Shown piece after piece: positions 34,601 to 49,600 of a DNA stretch of 64,000 bases. Each line of letters starts with the position of its first letter. The first letter of the stretch is position 1. Source of the stretch: Rhyzopertha dominica (lineage: Eukaryota; Arthropoda; Insecta; Coleoptera; Bostrichidae); contig QCXZ01000064.1 of assembly GCA_025024175.1 (NCBI GenBank), positions 26,346,286 through 26,410,285 on the forward strand. The letters are read 5' to 3'. Below the pieces are notes generated by a model. It was not told the DNA's origin, made no database searches, and saw nothing but the letters and a program-made list of their open reading frames with translations. The position numbers and the translations under genes were made by a program.

Positions 34601-37600
34601 CGGCGTATGTGATATTCATTCATTCTCTGGGGAAATTGAGTACGACCTCCAAATGTATGAGGGTTTTCGTCACTCATGTAGAAGACATTATGCTTATTAA
34701 CATGGCCATTCAAAAAGAATGTGCATTCATCGCTGGAGCAAATAGTTTTCATTATAGACTTGGATTGACATTAATTTTTTACGTCATGGTTTCGTCGAAT
34801 TGAAGGCTTCTGCAGAAGAATTTTCATCTTATATGGATGGAATTCGCACAGCTTTGTAACCTTCCATACAGGTAAAGAAAAACGTTCAGTGGCTCCATCG
34901 CAAAACGACCTCAGTCATCAAATACCTTATTTACTACTCTTTTTTTAATTTAATACAGAACTAGAGTTTTGGAACTTTTGCTGAATATTAAGAAAGTGCC
35001 TAGCTTCCACATTTCTATGAGTGTTATTTCTATCCTTCAGCAGTTGAATNAATCATATATACGTTGGGTTATTGACCCTTATTTTAAATGTCCCAAAATT
35101 TCCTCAAATGTAAAACGAAAACAACTATTTATAGAAATGGTTTTAATTGTAATAGAAAATAATTACTTTGTGTACGAAAATAATTTCTATAAACAAATTT
35201 TGGGCTGTGCTATGGGTTCCAAATTAAGTCTAATTTTAGCTCAATATGTAATGGATTATTTGCTTGACACTTGTATTCCTAAATTGTGTTTTAAAAGTAT
35301 ATTATTAAAAAAAATTGTTGATGATTTAATTATTTTGTTACCTGTACAAGGTCTAGATGAAATTTTAATTTTAACTCTTTTGATGAACACATCAAGTTTA
35401 CAGTTGAGCGAGAGGTTGATGGTGGGGTTCCGTTTCTTGATACCATGGTCATAAGAAAAGGTAATAAATTAATTCTGGATTGGTATCAAAAACCAACAGC
35501 TTCAGGTAGATATATCAATTTTTGGTCAAATCAGTCAACAAAAATTAAAATTGACTTTGTAAAACAAATGAAAAACAGAATAGTTAAAATTTCACATCCT
35601 AATTTTATTAATAAAAACCTAAATAAACTGAAAATTATACTTTAAAAAAAATTCATATCCAAAGGTGTTAATAAATAAGATATTATTTTCTGCAAGTGAA
35701 TTTGATACAGTTAATGATCGTGGTGCTGATCTTACTCGAATAAATAATGAAAATGTTCGTTTTGGCTCTCTCTCTAATATAACTGGTTTAACAATACAAA
35801 TGGTTAGAATTTTTCAAAGGGAAAATTTAAAAGTAGCTGTTAAAAACGTAAAGAAAGGTTCAAATCTGTTTAGTCACCTCAAATCAAAAATACCATTAAA
35901 ATTTCAGTCAGGTGTGGTTTATTGTTTAACATGTGTCAGTTGTGGTAAAAATTATGTACGACAAACATGCCAAAGGCTATCTAATAGATTAGCTCTTCAC
36001 AAAAGTGACATCACCACAAAACGTGATAGATGTGCTCTAGCTGAGCATATATTAATTAACAATGATAGGGTAGATTGGGACAACGTTAAAATTTTAGACA
36101 AAGAACAGCAAACCAATAAAAGATTAATTCTTGAAACGTACCGTATTAATAGAACAGAAAACACCATCAACAAAAAAAAAGTAGTAAAACTTATTACAAA
36201 CATGATAAAAAGCTTTCAAATGGTGTTTCATAAGATGGGTCCCTCCATTTAATATTTTTGAAGGGGTGTCTATGTCTACCTCACTTGGGCATTTTTAAAA
36301 CAAAGGTGTGCCGTTTTAAAAATCACCGAGTACGAAATTATTAAGGCGACCAGCATTGCAAATTTATAGTACCGAATCCATTCTATTTAGAGAACAGACA
36401 ACACCTTATTAACAGACAAAATTTTTAAATCTTTACTTTTCGATCATAGTGAAGATACAGTAGCATAGGACAATATACGTCAATAAATGAAGCACACTTC
36501 GAAAGACTAGTATTTTAAGTCCATAACTTCATAACAGTCCCTTCCCCGTACAATAAGTATAGATTCATTAATTCTATCATTTGTCGTGAGATTGAAGCGT
36601 TGTCTGAGAAGGCCGCTTGATCAGAAAAAGATACATTCCTAATAAGCATGTTTAGTATGTTATGTAGTTTGCTCTTCCATACAATTCTATATTTAAAAAT
36701 TCGGGAAGAGGAGTAATAATCATTAAAATAAAGCACACATGGAAGAAAAAGAGGAGAGAAGTCTACGGAAAGAATATTAAACCTCTGGAGTAAGTATGCG
36801 TTTGGTGTGCAAAACACATTTAATTGCAAAAATAAACTTCATTCACTTTGTTACAAAACCTTCATAAAAATGTAACATTTACAAAATTAGAGATACATCC
36901 AACGCCAGTTAATAAATATAAATGTTTTTTAATTCCGTAGAAAGTTGCCTAAATGTTGTGCAAATTGTAATAAAACTTCATACTTCGATCATACAAAAAA
37001 ATCACATTTCGTATTTGAAAACCATGCTTGAATAAACGCAGCATTACCACCTGTATTTTTGTAAATATTTTGTATGCACTCTTGCATCCCCCTAAATTAA
37101 TAGAAACTTCATGCGGCATTGAGAATTATTTCCTTGCTTCTGAGATATTAAAATCTGCACTTATAGAAATGTATATCACCGTTTCCATTCATTCACTGCG
37201 TTACAGACCTGCCCGGGCATGATTAATGTCATAAAGACAAAAAGGCGGGAACTAAATGATATATTTCCTTAGAAACACGTCATCCGCAGGAGGAAGTATA
37301 ACTTGACCTGTGCCTCGTACGTATGTACATACTACCTACCTACTCCTTCGCATCAATCACGTTGATATTATTGAAAATGAAAGAAAACAAATTAGCAGTT
37401 ACGAGTAAGTAATACGAATTATAGCGCGTAGTTCTTGCCAGGACCTTCATGCATACCAGCATACCATCCGTTTTTTGCGAATATGTGTTCAACATGTCTA
37501 GGATTGCTTATCCCAGAAATCTATAATTATGTGAAAAGCATTTTTAATTCAACTCAAAACTTTTAATTAAAAATAGTTATCAAGGCGCGCGTATACCAGA

Positions 37601-40600
37601 TATAACTGTCTTTTTCGTGAAGAGTATCGATAGCAATAGTCTATGGTTTTATAACTACAAAATATTCTTTGAAAAAATTCTAATTTAGTTTTGATTGCAC
37701 CACAGTGGAATACAAGTGTTCTTTTTTTAAGTGACGATAGTTGTAACACTCAAAATATGTAAGTACATTAATTTCTTAGGGCAAATGCGTTCTAGTCATC
37801 GGAATCTTTAGTCGATCTATTGACACTAATCCAAATGAATTGTTTTGCTCAAGCATTGTAATGAATAATATGTTAAGCTGAACCGCTCTTTTTGTTTAGC
37901 TTTCTTGGGAGAAGTTTTTGTTTGTGTTTCTTGCTATGGGGTTTCCAGATTCGCTTTGCCCACCATGCGAGACGCACACTTTCTGAAGCCTTGCAAGTTT
38001 AACGAGTGTATCAAAATTAGTTTGAATTTTTAAGACATACGCGGTCTGGTGCAGGTAGGATATCCTCTTATTATGCTGATCTTGTATTGTATTGATATTG
38101 TATTTTTTGTTATATGCAGAACTGTACTGATAACCATACGGTAACGGCAAATAAAATCAATTGAAGGGAACCGCTGTTGTTTTTTTAAACGGTTTTATTT
38201 AGCTCACCCCGTTTGTTTTATTTATTATTTATTCTTGGGTCAAATTTAGTAATTCAAATTTCACCCTCTTCCTGTCAACCGATTAATCTGAAATTTTGTA
38301 TACGCTTTGGATTTTGGTGACAATACAATTATGTTTATTCATTATCATTATAAATTCAAGATGGCCGCCGCTACAAAATGGCGGATAATTTATGTTTTAT
38401 TAATCCCATCAATATGGGTATGAAAGGGCTCAACAAGCAGAATACAATATACTATAAAAATTGAAATCCAAGATGGCGGCCGCTACAAAANGGCGGATAA
38501 CGTAGGTTTTATCAATCCCATCAACATGGGTATCAAATGAAAGGGCTCAACAAGCAGAATACAATATANTATAAAAAATTGAAATCCAAGATGGCGGCCG
38601 CTACAAAATGGCGGATAACGTAGGTTTTATCAATCCCATCAATATGGGTATCAAATGAAAGTGCTCAACCAGTAGAATACAATGTACTATATAAAATTAA
38701 AATCCAAGATGGCGGCCTCTACAAAATGGCGGATAACGTAGGTTTTATCAATCCCATCAACATGGGTATCAAATGAAAGGTCTCAACAAGTAGAATACAA
38801 TTTACTATGCAAAATTGAAATCTAAGATGGCCGCCGCTACCAAATGGCTGATAACAATTTTTTATCAATCCCACCAATATGGGTATCAAAAAACTGGGGG
38901 TTTACCAGCGGAACTGGAAATATTTGTGGGGGCGAAAGTCATGCTACGGTCCAATATTGACGTTTCAAAGGGATTAGTAAATGGCGCTATAGGCTACATC
39001 AACGAAATCGTTTGGCCTCAATTTCGTCGAACTCAGATGTATGCAACAGATGTACCTTCCGTGCGAATTGATTTCGCAAGAGACGGAGTACATCTTATAC
39101 ATCTGAAAGCCATACAGTTTCCAGCTAAGTACAATTACGGGACGGCTGAAAGAAGAATGTTGCCTTTAATACTATCATGGGCTTCTACAATACATAAAAT
39201 GCAGGGCAGCACTGTGGATCACGCAGTCGTATACTTAGGTGCGAAACTGTTTGAAGAAGGTCAAGCCTACGTGGCTCTTAGTAGAGTAAGATCTTTGCAG
39301 GGACTACGTATAGAGGAGTTGGACTGCAATAAACTAACGGGCAAGAAACCTTGCAATAATGAAGCACTAAATGAATTAAACAGAATGCGAAATAAAAACT
39401 AAAAACTAGAAAATAAAAATAGGTAAAAAAACTTTTTAAGTTAAACGGTTTTATGTTAAACATACATTGCAATGTTTAAAATAAATGTACTAAAAACCAA
39501 AAAATAATAAAATAGATACAGTCGTGGGAATTATAAACATATGCATAGACTAGACTAAAATAAAACCGTGGGGCACGTCAATTGTCTACAATCGTTGACT
39601 AAAATGTTTGTTTTGTAATGTTACACTATAATTAGGCAGTTGTTCAACCGACAACGATGGACGTGCCCCACGGTTTTATTTTAGTCTAGTCTATGCATAT
39701 GTTTATAATTCCCACGACTGTATCTATTTTATTATTTTTTGGTTTTTAGTACATTTATTTTAAACATTGCAATGTATGTTTAACATAAAACCGTTTAACT
39801 TAAAAAGTTTTTTTACCTATTTTTTTGAACATCTGGTGGAATCAACTAGAATCTATCCTGAGGTACAACCAGGTCTCAGCATAATGTAAAATAGTTTTGC
39901 TTGTTGAAACGGTGTTTTCAATATCTACCTGCCTACTGCTTTGCAATCGGATTTAAACTTTATACAGATTGTAGATATTAAAAGTTTTGTCGAATGTAAT
40001 TGTGAAAATGTAATTGTAGTTGTAACAAAATGAGTAATTCGATTACAAATGAATTACAATTGCAGATCAAGTAATTAATTACTACTTGAATTACAATGAA
40101 AGTAATTCAATTACTTTTTCAAGTATTTGTAATTAATTACTTAACAACATTGATTGGAGGTATGCGAACGGAAAATGCTTAGGGAATTGTTTCGAGGGAG
40201 AAAAGAAGGAAAAATGTGAGAAAGAAGGAAAAACTGTAAACTACAGGACTAGTACAGAAAGAAATCCATAAGGAAGTTTATAAAACCACAACGCAAGAAA
40301 GTGTTCTGTTTGGGAACAGGGTCAAGGGTCGACCAAAAACACAGTGGTTAAATGAAGTGTTAACAGACTTGGAAGAAAAAGGTGTAAGAAATTGGAAAGT
40401 GAAGGCTAGAAATAGAGAACAATGGAAACTAGTTATTGTCAAGCTATGGGCCTGAAAGGCCTTCTAACGCTATACAGGGTCCGCCACCTAAAACTCCCCA
40501 GGCTCGTATTTTCTTTGTTTTTTTTAGGTACAACCTTAAGTTATATGTCAAATTGTAGGTCTTTTTGAACTCTTTAAATATAGCATAGTGAGCGTCCAAT

Positions 40601-43600
40601 TGTGAGATTTTGCAAATAAAGTTAATTTTTGTAAATATTTTTTAACCTTACCCCGTATAATAAATATTGCTTCATACTTGGATGCCGATTTTTGTCTTCT
40701 TCAATTTGTGTCATTACCAAGTATGCGTAATTTTTACCCCTTAGTGAAAAACAAGAAAAATTAGTCGCTGCCATGTTCTGTTATAGGGCTGTTCACAATT
40801 TTTTAAGTGTTAGTGTTTTAAGTTTTAGCTTATTATGGTACAAATTATGCCTACATACCCATTGCTGCACACAAAACCCCAAAATTTTGAGTAACTTTTA
40901 AATAAATCAAGTACAAAGTTCGTTCTAAAGAGAGAGAAGCTAGAAAACGAAACCCTGCGATGAGGCTAGTTCGGTTTTCTACATCGCGCACTAGCCTCGT
41001 CGCAGGGTTTCATATTCTAGCCTCTCTCTTTAGAACGAACTTTACTTGATTTATTTAAAAGTTACTTAAAATTTGGCGGTTTTGTGTGCAGTGATGGGTA
41101 TTGTAGGCACAATTTGTACCGCAATAAGCTGCTCAACTAACACTTAAAAATTCTGAATAACCCTATTTAAAGAACATGGCGGCGACTAGTTTTTCTTGTT
41201 TTTCACTAAGAAGGAGTACAAATTACCCATACATGATAATGACACAAATTGAAGAATACAAAAATCGGCATTTAACTATGAAGTAATATTTATTATACGG
41301 GGTAAGTAAGGGTAAATATTTACAAAAATTAACCTTAAATACAAAATACGATAATCTGTAAAAAAAAATTTTGAACACCCACTAAGCTATCTTTAAAGAG
41401 TTTAATAAACCTACAATTTGACATGTAACTTAAGGTTGTACCTAAATAAATAAAGAAAATACGAGCCTGGGGAGTTTTAAGTGGCGGACCCTGTATACTG
41501 TATATATAATTATATACCGAAGCTATTAGACTGTTGTGTGCTTTCTTAGTTAATCTATTGTGTATCACTTACCATTAGCTTGTGCAGCTAAATTTTGGTA
41601 AAATACGGCTGATCGAAATAACTCTTTTATTCTCGGCCCAGTATGATTATGCCAAATTTCCCAAATCCATTTTAACTCCTTCGACGTGAGGTCTGTTCTC
41701 TTCATCAACCGTTCCAGGTCCGGCTCACCATGAACACATAAAAGTGGACCGTCCGATTCTAAGTGATTTTTTGTAAAATTGTGAGTTAATGTGTTTTCTG
41801 GTGACAGGCATAACGCTGCGTTGTACTCTTCTGACATTCGGCTCATAACTGTTAAGTACATACTGTAACAAAATGATATTTCAGTTCAGCTAGCCTTAAA
41901 ATTTTGATATATATATTCATTATTCCAGACAGGCAAAGCCTGAAACAAAAACATGGAGAAATCAATGTTTTGGTTAATTAAATCTTGTTAAAGAGGTTTG
42001 TCAATAAGTTTGCGGGACTAGTGGTGAAATATATCAAAAGTGATCATTTTGCGTATTGAGTTGTACCAGCGAAAACACAAAGCTGTGAAACATTCTGAAT
42101 TAATTAGGTCGCTTGTTAACTTAATTGTTTTGAATGTATTTGTTTTACTAGATTTAACAGATTGGTTCTGACCATTGCTTCAACTATAAATGGTTAGTTT
42201 CAAAAAGCATCAAAACTATGCTAAACTTAGATGTGCAGAATTTTATCCACTTGCATTATTTACCTTAGTTATAGGGATATCTGTCGGTGTACCTAAATTC
42301 AGTTTTAGTCGGGCTAATCTACAGGGGCTTTACGTGTCACTTGGTCTAGCGGACTGGTCATTCTTGAAAGATATCAATGATGGCGAGAGTGCATGTGATG
42401 TGTTTTATACTGCTTTGAATGATATTATGGTTTAGTGCGTGCCAAAATCTGGCTCGCTTTCTCGAGCTCGTAATTATCCTGTCTGGTATTCCCGCAACAT
42501 TATTAACAAAATTAAAAAGAAAAACAAACTGTGGAATATGTGCAGAAAAACGGGCTCGATGTACTATATACTATGTACTATAGTATATAATATATGTTAT
42601 TTAATATTTATTGAGCGTGCAGAAAATTCATTGAAAACCAACCCAAAACAGTTCTGGAAGTTTGTTGAACAGAAGAGAAAATCAACAAGTATCCCTGGAA
42701 ACTTGGCCTACGACGATAGCGTGCTTGTATCGCAGCAGTAAATTGTTGATCGGTGATTATTTCTCGAAGGCATTTATACCTGGTGACCGGCATCATGTCT
42801 GTGACATTCGCTGTGGGTAATTAGAAAGTACTTGTGAATATGTACTAATGCCCATCTTTTCAAAATATATCTGCATATGGTGAGTTTATGCCGGCTTTAA
42901 GCGTTTTTAGGGTAGATCCATCTGCAGTGTGCAAGGCAGTTACGAAAATTAATGAAAACTGTGTTTGTGGTCCGGATAATATCCCTGCATTTTTGGTTGT
43001 TGACTTTGTTAGTTATTGAGTGAACTACTGTCACATATTTATAACTTAATTCTGCGGTCATGCCTCTATCCCAAATAAGTTTGGAAAGCATCGCCTGTGA
43101 TACCAGTGCACAAATCATCTGCTAAACACAACATTAAAAATTACAGACCAATCGTACTATTATCTAATTTTTCCAAATTACTTGAATGCATTCTGGCTAA
43201 TACTGTCTACGCTCACTTGGTGCCCAAAATTGTGCCCGAACAGCATAGTTTTCTTAGAGGCAAGTCAACAGCGTATTGCCTTTATAAGTTTTAACATGTA
43301 GAGTACCGTGGGTTTGCGTCTTCTGAATACCTTGTGGGCAGTGGTGTTGTGTAGGGTTCCAATCTGGGTTCCTTATTATTTATTATATTTTATAACGATG
43401 TAGTCTGTAACCTACCATGCAAAAGCTTTATTTATGCGGATAATTTGAAGATCGCTGCGATTGTGCGTGGTGTCTATGACTGGAGCTACAGACATGTTGA
43501 CTCAATAGTGCAAAAAAAATATGCTTGATATAAATACCAATAAGTGCAAAACAATTTCTTTTGCCGCAAATAGTAGTAGAATAAACTATATCCTTACAGC

Positions 43601-46600
43601 GTAAGTGGTTATGTGCTAGAGAAATGTACGCAAGTTTCTGATTTTGGCGTGATATTTGATGATCGTTTAACATTTGTTCCACACATTCTACATGTGACTA
43701 ATCCTGTCATGAAAACTCTTGGTCTTGTGCTTCGTAATACTAGAGAATTTGCTTTTATAACCAGTGCGAAACTTTTATATTATTCATTGATTAGGTCAAG
43801 GTTGGAGTATTGTTCGGTTTTTGGAAACATTTTGTCAAGTTTATATTGACCTCATACAAATTGTTCGAAAATTTGCTATAAATATGTGTTCTTTAAAATG
43901 TTTCGCGTGTATCCTGTAGGACAATGCTACTTCTGAAGAGTGTCGGCGAAAGCTCACTGCTTGCTAATTTTTACTTTGTTCGCGAATCAATTAAGGCACA
44001 ATTTGGTTTCTTTCACAAAAGGCTAGATATTGGGAAATTCGCAACACTCGTATTATGAGAACACTATATATAGGAAGTTCGTTTGGGTTGNATATTATAC
44101 AATATCCGAAGTACAATAACNTCTTACTCAGATAGCTCTTCAGAATATCTCGGTCCTCTGCAAAGCAAGTATATCTTTCTTTTCTGTTCAGCGCTAATCA
44201 GTTCGTAGTCAACGTGAGAATCGCATACNTTGTTCTTNCAAATATTTCTCACTTTTCCCAACTGCCTTGCTTGCTCCATTGTTTTGATATNCGGGTTAGT
44301 AGATAACTTCCACATCAGTTGTNCTGCCAATGANTTGAATTCGGAAAGGGCATGGTCTACTTCACCTAGCCATTTTTCAGTACCGTATTGTTCTTTAACT
44401 GCAAAAGACAAACAAGTAAGTATAAAAACAAAACATCCATCGAGTTGCTTTTTAATTAACTACTTTTATTATGGTCTTTCGCTTTAAGCGTATTACAAAA
44501 TTTTAGAAGAAAACGCTTGATGAGGGCAATTAGGGATAAACATTAACCTGCACTATTTTATTTATTGAGCTATATTCACATTATTTTTTATACCAATAAC
44601 TAACTGCAGGATGAGAATATGTGCAAGCCTACTCAACTTTGGCTGTCTTCAAATATAGATCAAATGATCGTTTGATACGAAACATCACTACACTGTACAG
44701 CAAAAAAAACAATAGACTTCCTTACTGAACATCGTTACCATGAAACAAACCAAGTACATTTTTTGACCCAATTTATTATAATGCCTTGTTTAAGATCATG
44801 TACTAAAATGATTTTATATCTTGACTTGATAAAATATACTCATGGCCAAACAATACTTCTGCCTAACATTTTGCAAATATGTTTACGTTTTTTATTTGGT
44901 TATCTGCACTTTAGTACTGCGAAAAATAAGTTGAAAACGGCATTTGTTTCGAAAACTGATACAGAATGCACCACTTATGTTTTTAAAGGGTCAGTATTTT
45001 AATTTTTCTGATTAAAAGGTTATTGAAGTTACTTTTTTCTTGATATGCGGTTGTAGATGTGTTACTCTAACTGTTGATTAGAAATCTGGAATAATAGTAT
45101 AAATTGGTGACCTTTTATAAATATCATGTTAGCTTTGCTTGTTGATTGCCAGTTGTTTGTGTTAGACAAATGCGCCAATTTCTGTTGCGCACAAGAAGCT
45201 TTTTGATAAACTCTTTATTTGCCGTTTTCTGTAAGAAAGCAAGTAGATATTATTTATATTTAATGTATAATTAATGCAAGTAAATAAAGAGAAACTAACC
45301 TTTGAAGTACTGGTAGATACTTCCAAGTTACTTGGCCGGGTTCGTTTCGGTTTTCTCTTCGTTGACGTTTCACCTATGAACTTGGCTCTGAAGATGGTCA
45401 CCACAGCAGTAGGCAAAACGTCAGCGAAAATAAAGTCGTTACGACCACGGCCAACTAACCCGGAAGTATCTACCAATACGACTCCGGCCGTGAAAGCCTT
45501 CATCACTATAACCTTTGAAGTATTAGCAATAAACGAACAGTAAAAGAAATATCAGAAGCTTACAAAAATATGTTTGTATTTAGAAATTTGTTTTCGATTT
45601 AGAACACTATTTCAGTTTTTTTTTTAAATTTTGCAAAAACTCCTAATTAGACATCTACAGCCTTTTATCAACAAGAAAGTAATTTCAATAGACATTTAAC
45701 GATGTAAAAATAAATATATCGTTGCATTTAAAAAACAAATTATCCATTTTGAGTAAATGCGAGACTTTAACTCTCTTATTAGGAAACCTTCAGTTAATCT
45801 AAAATGGTTGATATTTTGGACAAGAAATTAAAAAATACAGAAATATACAGGGTATTCTGTTTAAAAATATATATAGCGTAGAGGATCTTAATTCTGTACA
45901 ACCTTGTTTAAAGCGTTGTTTAAAGTTTGCATATTAACTGTATGTACTACAGCCCGTCCCGTCTTATTAAGTGATACAAATATTAGTTATAATTATATAA
46001 CTGAAACTAAAAAGAACACATGGCTTTATTTTAATAGTCAACAACCGACAGAAAAAATAATTTTATTATGGTAAACAATTTATAAATTTTGTCATTTTAT
46101 TTCAAAGGATGTTGCAACTTTGGAATAATACCGAGTAAGTTTTTCTTTCTTCTTATAATACAGGTATATCTATTGGGGCTACTATATCACGTGAATATGT
46201 CAAACCCCAGAAGCAAACATTAGCGAAGTTAAGAGGATTCAGTATCGTCAAACTTGTAAAATTATTAAAATGCATGTCTATGCTGTGCTGTCTACACCTC
46301 AACCAACTGCAGATAGTACTATTTCGCTGTCATTACAGCTCATCACTGCAATGTAGTGTAGACATGGTGTAGACAACACGGCACAGAACTGGATTTGCTT
46401 ATACATATACCAAAGCAATGGTATGATGAAAGTAAGAATTTAGGATGGCAATGCCATCTGTCAGCATTACACTCACATGATGACAAAGCCACCTAGCTGC
46501 CTTAACGGGTACTACTTCCTAAAGGAAGTGACCTGTAGCCTGACAAATTGGCATGCAACTGCATACTTAAATTTGACAGCAGGCCACCACGGCCTAAAAT

Positions 46601-49600
46601 TAATTCAAGTGAAGTACGAGTATTCAAATCTACACAAAAAGAGCTTCAAACAATATTTTTTATATCTGCCGCTCATGGGCATGTGAATTTTTTATAAAAC
46701 TAGGTGAAATTGTTTTAATTTCAAACTATTCTCGCGCTAAAAACCAATGTTTGGTCTAAAAATAAATGTATAATTAAGTATAACAATTAATTTGCTAATC
46801 AAACTTGTTTGTTTTATGTTTATGTTTATATCTTTAAATATAGAATGTGTATGAATGTTACATTCTATATTCAAAGTTTATATTAAAACAAATTAATTTA
46901 TATATACGTATTTTTTTTCTTCTTTTGCTGGTTTACTCCAAATATTAAAACTATATTCTTTTATGCGACGTTTCGGTGGATAATTTTCCACCTTTTTCAA
47001 GCTTTTATTATTTTTTCTACTTTATAATACAATTCTGAAATTATAAAACATATATCTTTGATAATGAAATACTATAAAAAATGATAGAATCTAAATTAAT
47101 TATAATAATTTATTTACCTGTATTATATGTATCATATTCTGTTGTGGTTATTAAAATAATTTTATGCTTTTATTTCTTTTTTGGTTTATTTTTGATTTTG
47201 TCAGTGTCACTGTCATGTATTTAATTGAAATTTTTGTAGTTGTTTTTATACACTTTCCAAATTTTGAATTTATCGTTTTATTTGGTGGGTTATTTATCTG
47301 TTAATTTTAATTATTATTAGATAATATTGTGGTATATACTACTAAGTCCTTGTATATCATTTCTGTTATTTACTGTTTTATTTATGTTTTTCTGTATGTG
47401 TATCATTTCTAGTAATAATCTTTTCTGTGTGTGTTTTTCTGTTGTTATTATTTTTGTATTATCGTAGTTGAAATGATGTTGTTTTTCTATTTCATGTTTT
47501 CTTAGAGCAGTTTGTTGATTGTTATTGTAATTTTTATGTTGCTTAATTCTTTCTTTTAAATATTGTTTTGTTTGTCCAACGTAAATTTTGTCGCAGTTGT
47601 TACATGGAATTTTATAAATAGTATGTGTCATTAGTTCTTTTGCTGTTTTTGTTTTTAGTTTGGTAAAAAATTGTTTTGTTGTATTTATTGGTTTATGTGA
47701 AATTGTAATGTTGTGTGGTTTGAGTATGTGTTGAATCTTTTGTGATTTTTGGAATATAGGGTACAGATATGTATGTGTTATTTTTTATAGGATGTTGTTT
47801 TAATTTATGTTTGTTATATATATTTATTATGATTGATTTTGTTATACTTTTTATTAGTTTTATTGGGTAATTATTTTGTGTTAGGAAATATTGTGCTTTT
47901 TTTATAATGTTTGGTCTATGTTTTGGATGAGTTAATATTATAGCTCTTTTTATAATGTTTATGATTATGTTTCTTTTTTGTGTGGGGTGGTGGTTGGATT
48001 CATTGTTTAAGTATCTTCCTGTTGATGTAGGTTTATTGAACCATTTTGTTACGATTTTGTTGTGTTCTCTGATTAAAGTTAAGTCTAGATAATTTATTGT
48101 GTAATTTTTTTCTATTTCAATTTTCCTATAAAAAATAACACATACATATCTGTACCTTATATTCCAAAATTATCCCAAAAGATTCAACACATACTCAAAC
48201 CACACAACATTACAATTTCGCATAAACCAATAAATACAACAAAACAATTTTTTACCAAACTAAAAACAAAAACAGCAAAAGAACTAATGACACATACTAT
48301 TTATAAAATTCCATGTAACAACTGCGACAAAATTTACGTTAGACAAACAAAACAATATTTAAAAGAAAGAATTAAGCAACATAAAAATTACAATAACAAT
48401 CAACAAACTGCTCTAAGAAAACATGAAATAGAAAAACAACATCATTTCAACTACGATAATACAAAAATAATAACAATAGAAAAACACACAGAAAAGATTA
48501 TTACTAGAAATGATACACATACAGAAAAACATAAATAATACAGTAAATAACAGAAATGATATACAAGGACTTAGTAGTATATACCACAATATTATCTAAT
48601 AATAATTAAAATTAACAGATAAATAACCCACCAAATAAAACGATAAATTCAAAATTTGGAAACAGTGTATAAAAACAACTACAAAAATTTCAATTAAATA
48701 CATGACAGTGACACTGACAAAATCAAAAATAAACCAAAAAAGAAATAAAAGCATAAAATTATTTTAATAACCACAACAGAATATGATACATATAATACAG
48801 GTAAATAAATTATTATAATTAATTTAGATTCTATCATTTTTTATAGTATTTCATTATCAAAGATATATGTTTTATAATTTCAGAATTGTATTATAAAGTA
48901 GAAAAAATAATAAAAGCTTGAAAAAGGTGGAAAATTATCCACCGAAACGTCGCATAAAAGAATATAGTTTTAATATTTGGAGTAAACCAGCAAAAGAAGA
49001 AAAAAAAATACGTATATATAAAAAATAACTCCAACAAAATAAAAGAAGATACAAATTAATTTAACACAGCATGTTCTAATGCAAACATTGAGTTCTCTTT
49101 ACAATGGATATTGAAATTAGGCTTCACGGCATAAGCGCAACTTGGGATATTGTATTAATTTTTACATATTTTTCTCTAATTTGGTTAATCTTGATGCACA
49201 TTGTTGTAATTCTATATTTAACTTTACTAAATGTCGACAGATACGAAAAAAGTCACAAAAATATAATTTCTTGGGGATAATTAAAGATTTTAATTCTTAA
49301 TTGAAATGTGGATCAGAACATAATTTTGAACAAGCAAGCGCGTAACTCAGGTACTGGTTGCTTCTAGGAATTAATATTCTGACTTTATTTCATGTTAGAG
49401 AAGCGTAATTGGCCTTTTTTGCATTTTAGTATGAAATTCTCTTATAAATGTCTTCTGTATTGAATATTAATGTACCCAATGTAGTTACAAACAAACAAGT
49501 AAGTAACAAGTAAGAGTTTTGCCACTAATCTTGGAATAAATATCTTAAACTCTTTTGAAAGTGTTAGCAAAAGTTTTAACTAAATCTATCACATACCAAT

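Noticed and set aside
38815..38892. Start of the helicase frame at 38815
   Set aside because: The first 26 codons are the last unit of the 118-bp minisatellite, not helicase sequence.
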